Positions 21,274 through 30,711 are shown, counted from the first letter of the stretch. The stretch: 37,526 nucleotides of DNA from an uncultured Chryseobacterium sp. (GCA_913774355.1 CAJYGB010000025.1:1-37526), one strand, 5' to 3'. Notes: generated from the sequence alone by a model not told the origin. Translations and numbers: made by a program.

Positions 21274-22434
21274 GTGGATCGAGCGATTGTACATATGGAC
21301 CTGGATGCATTTTTTGTATCCTGTGAGAGGCTCAGTAACTCTCAGCTTGACGGTATTCCCCTTATTATCGGAGGCGGTGACCGTGGAGTAGTTGCATCGT
21401 GTTCTTATGAAGCCCGGAAGTTCGGGGTACGTTCCGCTATGCCGATTCGAATGGCACTGAGGCTTTGTCCCGATGCAAAAATCATTAAAGGCGACTATGA
21501 GCTATACTCGAATTTATCTCACACCGTGACGGATATTATTCAGGAAAGAGTTCCGGTCCTGGAAAAGGCGAGCATCGACGAATTTTACCTGGATCTCTCC
21601 GGGATGGATAAATTTTTCGGATGCTATCAGTGGACCCAGGAAATCGTAGCGGCTGTAAAAAAAGAAACCGGGCTTCCGATAAGCTTTGCTTTATCTGCCA
21701 ACAAAACCGTTTCCAAAATCGGAACCGGGGAAGCCAAACCTGCGGGGAAAATGGAAATCCGGGAAACGGAGATCCGGCCATTTTTAAATCCTCTTTCCGT
21801 CAGGAAGATTCCGATGGTGGGGGATAAAACTTTTCAGCTTCTCTCCCGGGTAGGAATCCGTACGATTCAGACGCTGTCTGAAATGCCTGTCCTGATGCTG
21901 CAGCAGATGATCGGGAGCAACGGTAAGGAACTGTGGAAAAAAGCCAACGGCATCGACGAAAACCCGGTAATCCCTTATTCCGAGCGCAAATCCATTTCTA
22001 CGGAAGACACGTTTTCAACAGATACGATCGATGTTCCGGAATTAAAAAGAATCCTCACCCGAATGTCGGAAAAGCTGGCCTATCAGCTAAGGCAGGAAAA
22101 ATGGCTTACATCAACAGTCGTTGTGAAGATCCGCTATGCCAATTTCGACACCGAAACCAAACAGAGCCGGGTGGCCTATACTTCGGCAGACCACACTTTA
22201 TCAAGAGTCGCCCTGGAACTTTTCAACCGGTTGTATACCCGCAGGATGCGGATCCGGCTGATTGGTCTCCGGTTTACCGACCTGGTCCACGGAAACCACC
22301 AGATGAACCTGTTTGAAGACACCGAAGAACAGATGAATTTATACCAGACCATGGATTACCTTAAAAACCGTTTCGGAGCAGATGCTGTCGGCAGGGCTTC
22401 GGGATTCGATTTAGAAAATAAAACAACCCTTTAA
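21274..22434 (+). CDS. dinB: DNA polymerase IV (Y family)
   Basis: A 386-residue translesion polymerase. The palm has HMDLDAFFVSCE (catalytic Asp near 9) and SIDEFYLDLS (Asp/Glu near 100-105), the finger region GGDRGVVASCSYEARKFGV follows the family, and a little-finger domain is present. QMNLF (about 343-347) is a beta-clamp binding motif. The start is GTG at 21274, exactly 4 nt after the -7 box TAATTTTG, implying a leaderless mRNA; ATG at 21295 is the alternative but would cut the conserved N-terminus. It overlaps the repressor control region and is followed after 10 nt by dnaE, forming a mutagenesis operon. Confidence 0.95.
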   Translation: MDRAIVHMDLDAFFVSCERLSNSQLDGIPLIIGGGDRGVVASCSYEARKFGVRSAMPIRMALRLCPDAKIIKGDYELYSNLSHTVTDIIQERVPVLEKASIDEFYLDLSGMDKFFGCYQWTQEIVAAVKKETGLPISFALSANKTVSKIGTGEAKPAGKMEIRETEIRPFLNPLSVRKIPMVGDKTFQLLSRVGIRTIQTLSEMPVLMLQQMIGSNGKELWKKANGIDENPVIPYSERKSISTEDTFSTDTIDVPELKRILTRMSEKLAYQLRQEKWLTSTVVVKIRYANFDTETKQSRVAYTSADHTLSRVALELFNRLYTRRMRIRLIGLRFTDLVHGNHQMNLFEDTEEQMNLYQTMDYLKNRFGADAVGRASGFDLENKTTL

Positions 22435-22444
22435 TCTTTTTGCT

Positions 22445-25400
22445 ATGTATATCAATTGCCATTCCTTCCACAGCCTCCGTTACGGTACTTTGTCCGTAGA
22501 AGAACTTGTACAGAAAGCCAAAGCCCTGGAAATTAAAACCCTGGTGCTTACCGACATCAATACAGTCACGGCCATTTATGATTTTAAAAAACAATGTGAC
22601 GAAGCAGGCATCAAACCTGTTGCCGGAATGGAGATCAGGAAAGAAAACAGGCTGCTGTATATCGCTATAGCCCGTGAGTTTTCCGGCATTGGGGAAGTGA
22701 ACAGGCTGATCACGGCTTATAATTGTGAAGGTGCGGAACTTTCGGAAACGGCTCCCTCTTTTGAGAATGTATCGGTAATTTACCCATTGCAGAATATGCC
22801 GAAAGAACTTAAAGAAAATGAATATATCGGCATCCGGGAAGAAGAGCTGAACTTCCTGGTGCGTCCTGAGCTGAAAAAACATGTGGATCGGATGGTAATT
22901 CTTCAGCCGGTAACTTTCAGTTCCCAGAAAGAATATAACCTTCATATGATCCTGCGGGCGATCGACAGGAATACCTTGTTATCTATGCTTACCGAGCATG
23001 ACATCTGCCGTAAATCTGAATATTTTAAATCAGAAAGAGAAGTTATGGAAGGCTTTCAGTATTATCCTGAAATCATTGAGAATACCCAAAAGCTTCTCGA
23101 CACATGCCGTTTTGAATTTGATTTTGAAAAAATCCGGAACAAACAGCATTATACAAAATCAAAAGCTTCCGACCTGAAGATGCTGACAAAACTCGCCTAT
23201 CTTGGGTTAAAAAAAAGATATGGAGCCGATCATTTGGAAGCCAGACAAAGAGTAGAAAGGGAATTACATGTTATAAATGAACGTAATTTCTGCTCCTATT
23301 TCCTGATTACCTGGGACATTGTGCGTTACAGCAACCGAATGGGATTGATGCATGTCGGAAGGGGAAGCGGTGCCAATTCTATCGTCAGTTACTGTTTAGG
23401 CATTACCGATATCTGTCCGCTTGAGCTTGATCTTTATTTTGAACGCTTCCTGAACCTGAACCGGAATTCACCTCCTGATTTCGATATCGACTGGAGCTGG
23501 CAGAACCGGGATACGATTCTTGAATATATTTTCAAAAGATATGGAAGAGAATATGTCGCCTTCTGTGGGACCAATGTTCAGTTTAAATACAAATCGATTT
23601 TCCGGGAAGTCGGTAAGGTTTTCGGGCTTCCGAAAGAAGAACTCGACAGCCTGGCCAATGATCCTGTTGAAAAACATGACGTGAATTCAATTGTCAAACA
23701 TGTCCACCGCTACGGTGCGCTGATGGAGAAATTCCCGAACCAGCGCAGCATGCACGCCTGCGGAATCCTGATCTCGGAAGAACCGATTACTAACTTTACC
23801 GCACTGGAAATGCCTCCCAAAGGCTTTCCGATCGCGCAGTTCGATATGGATACGGCAGAAGACATCAAACTTGAAAAATTAGACATCCTTTCCCAGCGCG
23901 GATTGGGCACGATCAATGATACAGTAGCCCTCATTAAGAAAACCCGGGGAATTGATATTGATATCCGGGATACGAGCATTTCCAAAGATGAACGAAAATG
24001 CAATGAATACCTGGCCATAGGGAAAACCATCGGCTGTTTTTATATTGAATCTCCGGCAATGAGGGGACTGCTTAGAAGGCTAAAGTGCGATAATTACAGG
24101 ATATTGGTCGCTGCATCTTCCATCATCCGGCCCGGTGTGGCCCAAAGCGGAATGATGCGGGAATATATTTTCAGACATAATCATCCTGATCAGTTTGAAT
24201 ACTTCCATCCGGTATTTGAGAAAAACCTGAAAGAGACGTACGGAATTATGGTTTACCAGGAAGATGTCATTAAAATTGCCCAGTATTTCGGAGGGGTATC
24301 CCTGGCAGATGCCGATACGCTCCGCAGGGCGATGAGTGGAAAGGAAAGATCAATCAGAAAGCTGCATGAAGTAAAGGCTAATTTTTTTGAAAAATGCAAA
24401 GGGGAGGGACATTCCGAAGCACTTACGGCAGAAGCTTTCCGGCAGATCGAGTCTTTTGCCGGCTACTCGTTCTGTAAGGCACACTCGGCTTCCTATGCGG
24501 TAGAAAGTTATCAGAGTCTCTACTTGAAAGTATATTATCCATTGGAATTCATGGTTTCAGTGATCAATAACCAGGGCGGGTTTTACCGCACCGAAGTATA
24601 CATTCATGAAACGAAAATGTCCGGCGGCAATATCCAGCTTCCCTGTATAAATTCGAGTGAAGTACAGACCACGCTTAAAGGAAATGATATTTATCTAGGC
24701 TTTGGCCTGCTGGAAGGTCTTGAGACAAAAATGGTCCACAAAATTGCAGAAGAGCGGGAAAGAGACGGAGATTATGCTTCTTTGGAAGATTTTATCAGGC
24801 GTATTCCTGCCGGAGTGGAAACCGTACAAACATTAATTTTCATCGGGGCCTTCCGTTTTACCGGTAAGCAAAAGAATGAACTGCTGTTGGAAGCCCGGAT
24901 GCTGCTGGCTAATTTCAGGCCGGAAAACCGCGGAATGCTGCTGATCGAAGAACCTGTGCAGCCATTCAGGCTTCCGGAACTGAAAAGGGAACGTTTTGAA
25001 GATGCTTTTGATGAAATCGAGATCATCGGTTTCCCGGTTTCCTGCACGCCGTTCGATCTGTTGCAGACCAAATACCGGGGTTCGGTGTTGGTAAAGGATC
25101 TGCCGCTGTACCATAAACGTCAGGTAAAAATGCTGGCTTACCTGATTTCCAGAAAGCATGTCCCTACGAAAAAAGGAGCGATGTATTTCGGAACATGGAT
25201 CGACGCGAACGGGGAATATTTCGATACGGCCCATTTCCCGGACAGCCTGAAGGAATATGATTTTCAGGGCGGCGGCTGTTACCTGCTGCTCGGAACGGTG
25301 GAGATCGATTATCATTTTCCGACCGTTACCGTCCACAAAATGGCGAAAATGCAAATGATTCCCGATCCGCGCTATTCTTTTGACGAGGATAAAAATTATC

Positions 25401-25510
25401 AGGTACATCATAAAATCCGGGAAGATGTCAGTATGACCTCACGGAAACCTTATCCACAGGCTCACGAAATCGGGTTGCCGAGACATCGGATCAACAATGG
25501 GTTGAGGTAA
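22445..25510 (+). CDS. dnaE: Error-prone DNA polymerase III alpha subunit (DnaE2-like)
   Basis: A 1021-residue C-family polymerase, shorter than replicative alpha subunits and close to DnaE2/ImuC length. The N-terminal PHP domain is degenerate: the HxH start reads NCHSFHSLRYG and the usual TDH reads TDINT, so metal ligands are missing. The palm has GRGSGANS and PPDFDIDWSW (catalytic Asps at about 345-349); thumb, fingers and an OB-like C-terminal part follow. It is the second gene of the dinB operon. Co-transcription with a Y-family polymerase under an S24 repressor points to damage-induced mutagenesis rather than replication. Confidence 0.93.
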   Translation: MYINCHSFHSLRYGTLSVEELVQKAKALEIKTLVLTDINTVTAIYDFKKQCDEAGIKPVAGMEIRKENRLLYIAIAREFSGIGEVNRLITAYNCEGAELSETAPSFENVSVIYPLQNMPKELKENEYIGIREEELNFLVRPELKKHVDRMVILQPVTFSSQKEYNLHMILRAIDRNTLLSMLTEHDICRKSEYFKSEREVMEGFQYYPEIIENTQKLLDTCRFEFDFEKIRNKQHYTKSKASDLKMLTKLAYLGLKKRYGADHLEARQRVERELHVINERNFCSYFLITWDIVRYSNRMGLMHVGRGSGANSIVSYCLGITDICPLELDLYFERFLNLNRNSPPDFDIDWSWQNRDTILEYIFKRYGREYVAFCGTNVQFKYKSIFREVGKVFGLPKEELDSLANDPVEKHDVNSIVKHVHRYGALMEKFPNQRSMHACGILISEEPITNFTALEMPPKGFPIAQFDMDTAEDIKLEKLDILSQRGLGTINDTVALIKKTRGIDIDIRDTSISKDERKCNEYLAIGKTIGCFYIESPAMRGLLRRLKCDNYRILVAASSIIRPGVAQSGMMREYIFRHNHPDQFEYFHPVFEKNLKETYGIMVYQEDVIKIAQYFGGVSLADADTLRRAMSGKERSIRKLHEVKANFFEKCKGEGHSEALTAEAFRQIESFAGYSFCKAHSASYAVESYQSLYLKVYYPLEFMVSVINNQGGFYRTEVYIHETKMSGGNIQLPCINSSEVQTTLKGNDIYLGFGLLEGLETKMVHKIAEERERDGDYASLEDFIRRIPAGVETVQTLIFIGAFRFTGKQKNELLLEARMLLANFRPENRGMLLIEEPVQPFRLPELKRERFEDAFDEIEIIGFPVSCTPFDLLQTKYRGSVLVKDLPLYHKRQVKMLAYLISRKHVPTKKGAMYFGTWIDANGEYFDTAHFPDSLKEYDFQGGGCYLLLGTVEIDYHFPTVTVHKMAKMQMIPDPRYSFDEDKNYQVHHKIREDVSMTSRKPYPQAHEIGLPRHRINNGLR

Positions 25511-25572
25511 ATCAATTTTTTATAGATTTAAATTATCAACTAATAATAACATTAAAAATTCCGACTATATTT

Positions 25573-25639
25573 AATTAATATTGTACGTATATATACCGTA
25601 CGTTTATTTTATTATTTACGGATTATTTCCGTACATTTG
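25573..25639 (+). promoter_or_regulatory. Operator-promoter of the toxin-antitoxin pair
   Basis: The -7 box TACATTTG lies at 25632-25639. A perfect 17-bp inverted repeat TACGGA-N5-TCCGTA (25617-25633) overlaps its first bases. A second, imperfect palindrome rich in TATATA between ACGT and CCGT lies just upstream (about 25584-25602). Tandem palindromes over the promoter fit autorepression by a ribbon-helix-helix antitoxin. Confidence 0.65.
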
Positions 25640-25653
25640 TAAAAATTTAAGTT

Positions 25654-25947
25654 ATGGGTGTATCAATTAAAGAACATGCACGGTTTGATGCAAGACTCTC
25701 TAAAGAACAAAAACAGTTCTTTGAAAAAGCTGCATCTTTAGGTGGTTTCAGAAGTCTGACAGACTTTGTTATTATGACCGTTCAGGAAAAAGCAAAAGAA
25801 ATTATTCAGGAAAAAGAACAGATCATAGCTTCTGAAAAAGACAGCCGGGTTTTTTTCAATGCCATTACAAAACCAAAAAAACCTTCAGAAACATTAAAAA
25901 ATGCTCTGCAAGATTATAACGCGTTTATATCAGATTCAAAAAAATGA
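25654..25947 (+). CDS. DUF1778 (TacA-like) antitoxin
   Basis: A 97-residue protein with an N-terminal ribbon-helix-helix (RFDARLSKEQKQFFEKAASL, about 9-28, then GGFRSLTDFVIMTVQEKA). Its C-terminal tail (VFFNAITKPKKPSETLKNAL) would wrap and neutralise the toxin. This is the known TacA/DUF1778 plan. It overlaps the acetyltransferase gene by 4 nt (ATGA), so the two are coupled. The promoter at 25632 carries palindromes suited to autorepression. Confidence 0.9.
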   Translation: MGVSIKEHARFDARLSKEQKQFFEKAASLGGFRSLTDFVIMTVQEKAKEIIQEKEQIIASEKDSRVFFNAITKPKKPSETLKNALQDYNAFISDSKK

Positions 25948-26435
25948 TTGAGCTTTTAGACAAAAAACACAAGCGGGAAGATTTCGACTGTGGTAGAGAG
26001 CTTTTAACCAATTATTTAAAAACACAGGCGGGACAGGATGTCAAAAGGAAGCTGTCTGCCTGCTTTGTATTGTCTGAAAATGCATCCTCTATTAAAGGAT
26101 ATTATACACTTTCAAATAGCAGTATTCCTTTAAAAAGTTTTCCGGAGCCTATTCAAAAGAAGCTTCCGAAATCATATCATTCTATTCCTGTTACTTTACT
26201 TGGACGATTAGCCATCGATAAAAAATATCAGCGTCAGGGAATCGGTAAAATATTACTGATTGATGCTTTGAAAAGGAGTTATGAAATATCGCAGGAAATA
26301 GGATCATTCGCAGTGGTTGTAGATCCGATAGATGAAGAAGCGGAAAATTTTTATAAAAAATATGATTTTATAAAACTTCCTGACAGCGGAAAAATGTTCA
26401 TCGCTACCAAAACATTGGAGGAGCTCTTCAGATAA
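25944..26435 (+). CDS. GNAT acetyltransferase toxin (TacT-like)
   Basis: A 163-residue GNAT enzyme. It contains the acetyl-CoA binding loop RQGIGK inside LGRLAIDKKYQRQGIGKILL (about 91-110) and a C-terminal ENFYKKYDF segment typical of the family. TacT-type toxins acetylate the amino group of charged tRNAs and stop translation. The length, the overlap with a DUF1778 antitoxin gene and the N-terminal FDCGRELLTNYLKTQA segment all match that toxin family. Target tRNA cannot be predicted from sequence. Confidence 0.9.
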   Translation: MIELLDKKHKREDFDCGRELLTNYLKTQAGQDVKRKLSACFVLSENASSIKGYYTLSNSSIPLKSFPEPIQKKLPKSYHSIPVTLLGRLAIDKKYQRQGIGKILLIDALKRSYEISQEIGSFAVVVDPIDEEAENFYKKYDFIKLPDSGKMFIATKTLEELFR

Positions 26436-26521
26436 ATATAACTGCGTTTGACGAAGATTACATATTGACGAATTCGTTTTTAAATTCATATTTGATAAAA
26501 AAGGATTTGAGAATGGTAAAA

Positions 26522-27664
26522 TTACTGATTACCGCTAAAAAACTTCACCGTTTCATTCACCAGGAATTTCACCTGATGCGGCCGTCCCCGATCGGTTTTC
26601 GGGAGGTTGTTGTAGCTTCCGGTTCTTACGATCACCATCTTGTGCTCCGGAACCATAATGATATATTGCCCCTGCAGCCCAAGGAAATAATAATGTTTAA
26701 TCGGATTGTCATTATTGATCCAGAAGCCCATTCCGTAAATTTCTTCTGAGTTTTTTGTCGGGGTTTTCATCAGATCTATTAAATCAGGGTTCAGAATCTG
26801 TTGGCCGTTAACTTTTCCGTTATCCAGAAACAGTTGTCCCAGCTTGGCAAAATCCCGGGCATTGGAATGGATGCAGCAATAGGTTTTTTCCATCCCGCTT
26901 TCGTCGGTGCTCCAGGTGGCGTTCTGCTCCATGCCCATCGGGATCCAGAATTTTTCGGAAAGGTAGCTGGCAAGCGATTGTCCGACCGCTTTTCTCACGG
27001 CAAAACCTAAAAGCTGGGTGGATCCGCTCTGGTATTCAAAACTTTCGCCCGGATTTTGTTTAAATTTCCTTGAGAAAATTGCTTTCATCAGGCTTCTTCC
27101 GTAATACGCTCTGGCATTGGGGAGGAAAGGGTTTTTGTAATTTTCGTCCCAGTCAAGGCCGGATTCCATTTGGGCCAGGTTTCTCAATGTTAACTGTTCT
27201 GCAAATTTTTTATTTTTAAATTCTTCAAAGTAGTCTGAGAATGGATCGTCGATGCTTTTGACTTTTCCTTCTTCCATGGCTTTTCCCAGCAGCATCACCG
27301 TTACGGCTTTTGCCATGGAAAAAGAATTGGTTGCAGACAAGGCATGATAGCCTTTCCAATATTGCTCGTGGAGTAATTTTCCGTCTTTAATCACGATAAA
27401 AGATGCGGTGTCCGAAAGGGTAAGATTGTCGGTTATATTTTCAGGTAATTCTTTTGTGTTATAATCAGGATCTTCTTCCCAAAGTACCGGAGATTCCGTA
27501 GCGATGAGGTTGGCGGAGAAAAATTTACCGTCGTCGATATTGGCACTCATCTTTCCCCTCAGATAGGTTTTTGAAATTCCGTTGAAAAGGTATCCATAGC
27601 CTAAAATATAAAAAATGGACAGGGCAATGATGATGAACGCAGCAAGATAAATAAGAGTGGTCAT
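26522..27664 (-). CDS. Serine hydrolase of the class C beta-lactamase family
   Basis: A 380-residue protein with one N-terminal membrane segment (about 4-24), so it is probably anchored with its catalytic domain outside the cytoplasm. Motifs: SMAK (Ser116, Lys119) and YQS (Tyr211), as in class C beta-lactamase-like esterases and 6-aminohexanoate-dimer hydrolases. The C-terminal HxG/KTG position reads LQGQ, so lactamase activity is doubtful. It is convergent with the toxin-antitoxin pair and stands alone. Substrate unknown. Confidence 0.88.
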   Translation of the reverse strand: MTTLIYLAAFIIIALSIFYILGYGYLFNGISKTYLRGKMSANIDDGKFFSANLIATESPVLWEEDPDYNTKELPENITDNLTLSDTASFIVIKDGKLLHEQYWKGYHALSATNSFSMAKAVTVMLLGKAMEEGKVKSIDDPFSDYFEEFKNKKFAEQLTLRNLAQMESGLDWDENYKNPFLPNARAYYGRSLMKAIFSRKFKQNPGESFEYQSGSTQLLGFAVRKAVGQSLASYLSEKFWIPMGMEQNATWSTDESGMEKTYCCIHSNARDFAKLGQLFLDNGKVNGQQILNPDLIDLMKTPTKNSEEIYGMGFWINNDNPIKHYYFLGLQGQYIIMVPEHKMVIVRTGSYNNLPKTDRGRPHQVKFLVNETVKFFSGNQ

Positions 27665-27790
27665 AATAATCGGTCTTCAACAAATTTAAAATAAATTCAG
27701 ACACGAAAAAGAGTGATCTGCTTTTTATCATTACGGTGAAACTTTTCAGGATTATGAAAAGCTGTTTGCCATTGCCTTCTGCCAATAAAA

Positions 27791-27812
27791 AAGCCCCGAT
27801 TTCTCAGGGCTT
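27791..27812 (-). terminator. glyS terminator
   Basis: AAGCCC/GGGCTT stem (27791-27796, 27807-27812), followed on the minus strand by TTTTATTGG, 5 nt after the glyS stop at 27817. Confidence 0.85.
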
Positions 27813-27816
27813 CTGT

Positions 27817-29358
27817 CTATATTTTTGAAAGTAAGTTTCTGAAACTTGTCTTTTCGTCGATAATTCTTCTCAGTTCCGAAACAGGAACTCTTTCCTGCTG
27901 CATCGTGTCTCTGTCTCTGATCGTTACCGTGTGATCTGTTAAAGAATCGTGATCGATCGTGATACAGTATGGGGTACCGATGGCATCCTGTCTTCTGTAA
28001 CGTTTTCCGATCGCATCTTTTTCCTCGTAGAACAGATTGAAATCGTATTTTAAATCATTAAAGATCTGCTCGGCATATTCTGCCAAACCGTCTTTTTTCA
28101 TTAATGGAAGAATGGCTGCTTTAATCGGTGCCAAAGCCGGAGGCAAAGAAAGAACCGTTCTTTCCGAACCGTCTTCCAATACTTCGTCTTTCAGACAATG
28201 AGAGAAAATAGAAAGGAATAACCGGTCCAGTCCTACTGACGTTTCCACTACATACGGAACATAGTTTTCATTTCTTTCCGGATCGAAGAACTGAAGCTTT
28301 CTTCCTGAAAATTCCTCATGCGCCTTCAAATCGAAATCTGTTCTGGAGTGAATTCCTTCCAGCTCCTTGAAACCAAATGGAAAATTAAACTCAATATCAG
28401 CCGCAGCATTCGCATAATGCGCTAATTTTTCATGATCGTGGAATCTGTAATTTTCATCACCCAATCCTAAAGCCAGATGCCAGTTCAGACGTTTCTGCTT
28501 CCATTGCTCGTAGAACTCCAGCTCGGTGCCCGGTGCTACGAAAAACTGCATTTCCATCTGCTCGAATTCACGCATTCTGAAGATAAACTGTCTCGCTACG
28601 ATCTCGTTTCTGAATGCCTTTCCGATCTGGGCAATCCCGAAAGGAAGCTTATGGCGGGAGGTTTTCTGTACATTTAAGAAATTTACGAAAATCCCCTGCG
28701 CGGTTTCAGGCCGTAAGTAAAGATCCATTGCAGAATCTGCGGAAGCCCCTAACTTGGTTCCGAACATCAGGTTGAACTGTCTCACTTCCGTCCAGTTTTT
28801 GGATCCGGTGTCGGGATCGGCAATTTCCAGTTCCTCAATCAGCGCTTTTACATCGGCAAGGTCTTCATTTTCAAGAGATTTTGCAAGTCGTGAAAGAATA
28901 GCTTCTCTTTTGGCTCTGTATTCCAAAACCTTTGGATTCGTTGCCACAAACTGATCCTTATCAAATGACTCACCGAATCTTTTGGCTGCCTTTTCGATCT
29001 CTTTGTTCTCTTTGTCTTCAATTTTAGCACAGTAATCTTCCACGAGAACGTCTGCCCTGAAACGTTTCTTGGAATCTTTGTTATCAATCAGCGGATCGTT
29101 GAAAGCATCTACGTGGCCGGATGCCTTCCATGTCGTCGGGTGCATCAGGATGGCCGAATCAATACCCACAATATTTTCGTTCAGCTGGACCATCGCTTTC
29201 CACCAGTACTGCTTGATATTATTTTTAAGTTCGGCACCGTTCTGTCCATAATCATAAACAGCGGATAAACCGTCGTAGATCTCACTCGAAGGGAAAATAA
29301 AACCGTATTCTTTAGCGTGAGAAATCACTTTCTTGAAAACATCTTCTTGCTTTGCCAT
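27817..29358 (-). CDS. glyS: Glycyl-tRNA synthetase (homodimeric type)
   Basis: A 513-residue class II aminoacyl-tRNA synthetase that charges tRNA-Gly. Motif 1 region: ENIVGIDSAILMHPTTWKAS. Motif 2: FRNEIVARQFIFRMREFEQ. Motif 3: ETSVGLDRLFL. The C-terminal anticodon-binding domain begins near PPALAPIKAAIL. ATG at 29358 (MAKQEDVFKKVI) is chosen over a 64-codon extension because the -7 box TACTTTTG lies at 29382-29389, inside that extension. Single gene with its own promoter and terminator; housekeeping. Confidence 0.96.
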   Translation of the reverse strand: MAKQEDVFKKVISHAKEYGFIFPSSEIYDGLSAVYDYGQNGAELKNNIKQYWWKAMVQLNENIVGIDSAILMHPTTWKASGHVDAFNDPLIDNKDSKKRFRADVLVEDYCAKIEDKENKEIEKAAKRFGESFDKDQFVATNPKVLEYRAKREAILSRLAKSLENEDLADVKALIEELEIADPDTGSKNWTEVRQFNLMFGTKLGASADSAMDLYLRPETAQGIFVNFLNVQKTSRHKLPFGIAQIGKAFRNEIVARQFIFRMREFEQMEMQFFVAPGTELEFYEQWKQKRLNWHLALGLGDENYRFHDHEKLAHYANAAADIEFNFPFGFKELEGIHSRTDFDLKAHEEFSGRKLQFFDPERNENYVPYVVETSVGLDRLFLSIFSHCLKDEVLEDGSERTVLSLPPALAPIKAAILPLMKKDGLAEYAEQIFNDLKYDFNLFYEEKDAIGKRYRRQDAIGTPYCITIDHDSLTDHTVTIRDRDTMQQERVPVSELRRIIDEKTSFRNLLSKI

Positions 29359-29381
29359 AATTTTTTTAACGTCTGAAGTTG

Positions 29382-29389
29382 CAAAAGTA
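29382..29389 (-). promoter_or_regulatory. glyS -7 promoter box
   Basis: TACTTTTG on the minus strand matches TAnnTTTG and lies 23 nt before the glyS ATG, fixing the start codon. Confidence 0.65.
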
Positions 29390-29446
29390 GTGAAAAAGAG
29401 GGAAGTTGGAAGAGGGAAGGAGGAAGTTTTTGCAGGCCAGGTTGAT

Positions 29447-29568
29447 AAGGAGCCGGGAACCTGCTTTCCGCTGTATCTTTTTCGCCACCGCAAAAGGCCC
29501 GCCCGGAAAAAGGATGCCGCTGCAATCAGGGCTAGGACAAAGCAGCGCATAAACCTGACGGGTTTTCA
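29447..29568. repeat. Dispersed intergenic repeat, copy 1
   Basis: About 120 bp starting near GGAGCCGGGAACCTGCTTTC, with CCGCTGCAATCAGGGCTA in the middle and AAACCTGACGG at its end. A copy with small changes lies at 30767-30882 in the same orientation. No coding potential. It ends in an imperfect hairpin (AACCTGACGGG ... CCCGTTAGGTT, about 29550-29582), so it may act as a terminator or a REP-like element. Confidence 0.8.
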
Positions 29569-29582
29569 AATCCCGTTAGGTT

Positions 29583-29991
29583 TCTTATAGTATAAGAACT
29601 CAAAGGAGTGCCCTGGTACATGACCGGAAAAGGAGCCGGATGCCGGAAGTTTCTTTTTAAAATAATGAATTCGTTTAGGATTTAAGTTTTTGAAAATTAT
29701 TGAATATTATCCGTTTAACCATATAGGTTATCGATGATTAAGTATTTAATTGGTCCATTGGACAAATTTATAAATACCAGAATGTAGATAAATCTGAGTT
29801 TGGTGCATAATGGTCTTTCGTTTTACAGGTGAAAAATTTTCCATAACTTACCATCACCGGCGAGTGAGGTGAAGATAGTTCTAGGCTATGAATTCTGATT
29901 TTTTGGTGAAACATAAATTCCACTGGCCGGTCTATCTTCAAAATTATTTTATAAACAGTTTTTAAACAAGCTCTTAATTTAAAATTCCATA
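29583..29991. other. Intergenic region with no gene seen
   Basis: Between the repeat and the lipoprotein gene the DNA is AT-rich. I see no frame with coding character. A distant GAAGATAG/CTATCTTC pair (about 29872-29938) is present but too short to interpret. Confidence 0.5.
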
Positions 29992-30711
29992 GTGAAAAAG
30001 ATTATTTTATTTTCAATTTTATACTTCACAATAGTAAGCTGTAGCAATCAATTATTTAATTATGCCCTTCAAAAATACGGAATATATGATGATAATGTTT
30101 CTCTAAAAAAAATAAAGTACAAGCAGAAAGAGATCATTTTTTTACCAATGCATCATATAGGAACTGAAAAATTCTATGTAAATGTTAATAATAAGATAGA
30201 CTCATTAAGTAAGTCTAACTATTTTTTCTTTACAGAAAAAGTAAATATGAAGGATTCTGAAAAAAAAGATTTAATGAAATTGAGAAAAGTTATAGGGTTT
30301 GCTTTGCCAAACGGGGGATATGAAAAAATACTGGACTCAATTCTCACTGAGAAAAAAATAGTGTTAAAAAAGAAAATCGTTTTTCAGCCCAATTATTCGG
30401 ACTGGCAACTGAATGATAATAACAGTAAAAATACGGATGCAACCGTTCATGAGCTAATCAACTATTATGAGTCTAAATATGGAGAAGTCAAACTGGAAGA
30501 ATGTGATTTGGCAGTACCTGATGTGTCAAATAGTACAAAATGTAGAAAAGATAAACATTCCGGAGCTTATGAGACCTTAGTCTTGAATTATCGAAATAAC
30601 CTTATAGCGAATGCTATAAAAAATGATTCCAGGCAAAAAATAGCATTAATTTATGGAGCCGGGCATTATGAAGGCGTAAAGAAAATTTTAGACTCACTGG
30701 ACAAAAAATAA
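29992..30711 (+). CDS. TIKI/TraB-like lipoprotein
   Basis: A 239-residue protein with a lipoprotein signal (hydrophobic 4-15, lipobox ending SC at Cys17), so it is probably anchored in the envelope. The mature part begins with FLPMHHIGTEKFY (His54/His55) and ends with IYGAGHYEGVKKIL (His225). These two His-bearing motifs mark the TIKI/TraB/GumN superfamily, putative metal-dependent proteases. It starts with GTG at 29992. The gene is more AT-rich than its neighbours and lies between two direct copies of a dispersed repeat, suggesting insertion or transfer. No operon partner; role unknown. Confidence 0.7.
   Translation: MKKIILFSILYFTIVSCSNQLFNYALQKYGIYDDNVSLKKIKYKQKEIIFLPMHHIGTEKFYVNVNNKIDSLSKSNYFFFTEKVNMKDSEKKDLMKLRKVIGFALPNGGYEKILDSILTEKKIVLKKKIVFQPNYSDWQLNDNNSKNTDATVHELINYYESKYGEVKLEECDLAVPDVSNSTKCRKDKHSGAYETLVLNYRNNLIANAIKNDSRQKIALIYGAGHYEGVKKILDSLDKK

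Noticed and set aside
22361..22945. 194-codon frame antisense to dinB/dnaE
   Set aside because: It spans the end of dinB and the start of dnaE, both with clear family motifs on the plus strand; no start region or family features.
24833..25411. 192-codon frame antisense to dnaE
   Set aside because: Shadow of a strongly coding frame in the GC-richer dnaE gene.
29359..29550. 64-codon N-terminal extension of glycyl-tRNA synthetase
   Set aside because: It contains the -7 box and repeat-derived sequence, and the family N-terminus starts at MAKQEDVF.
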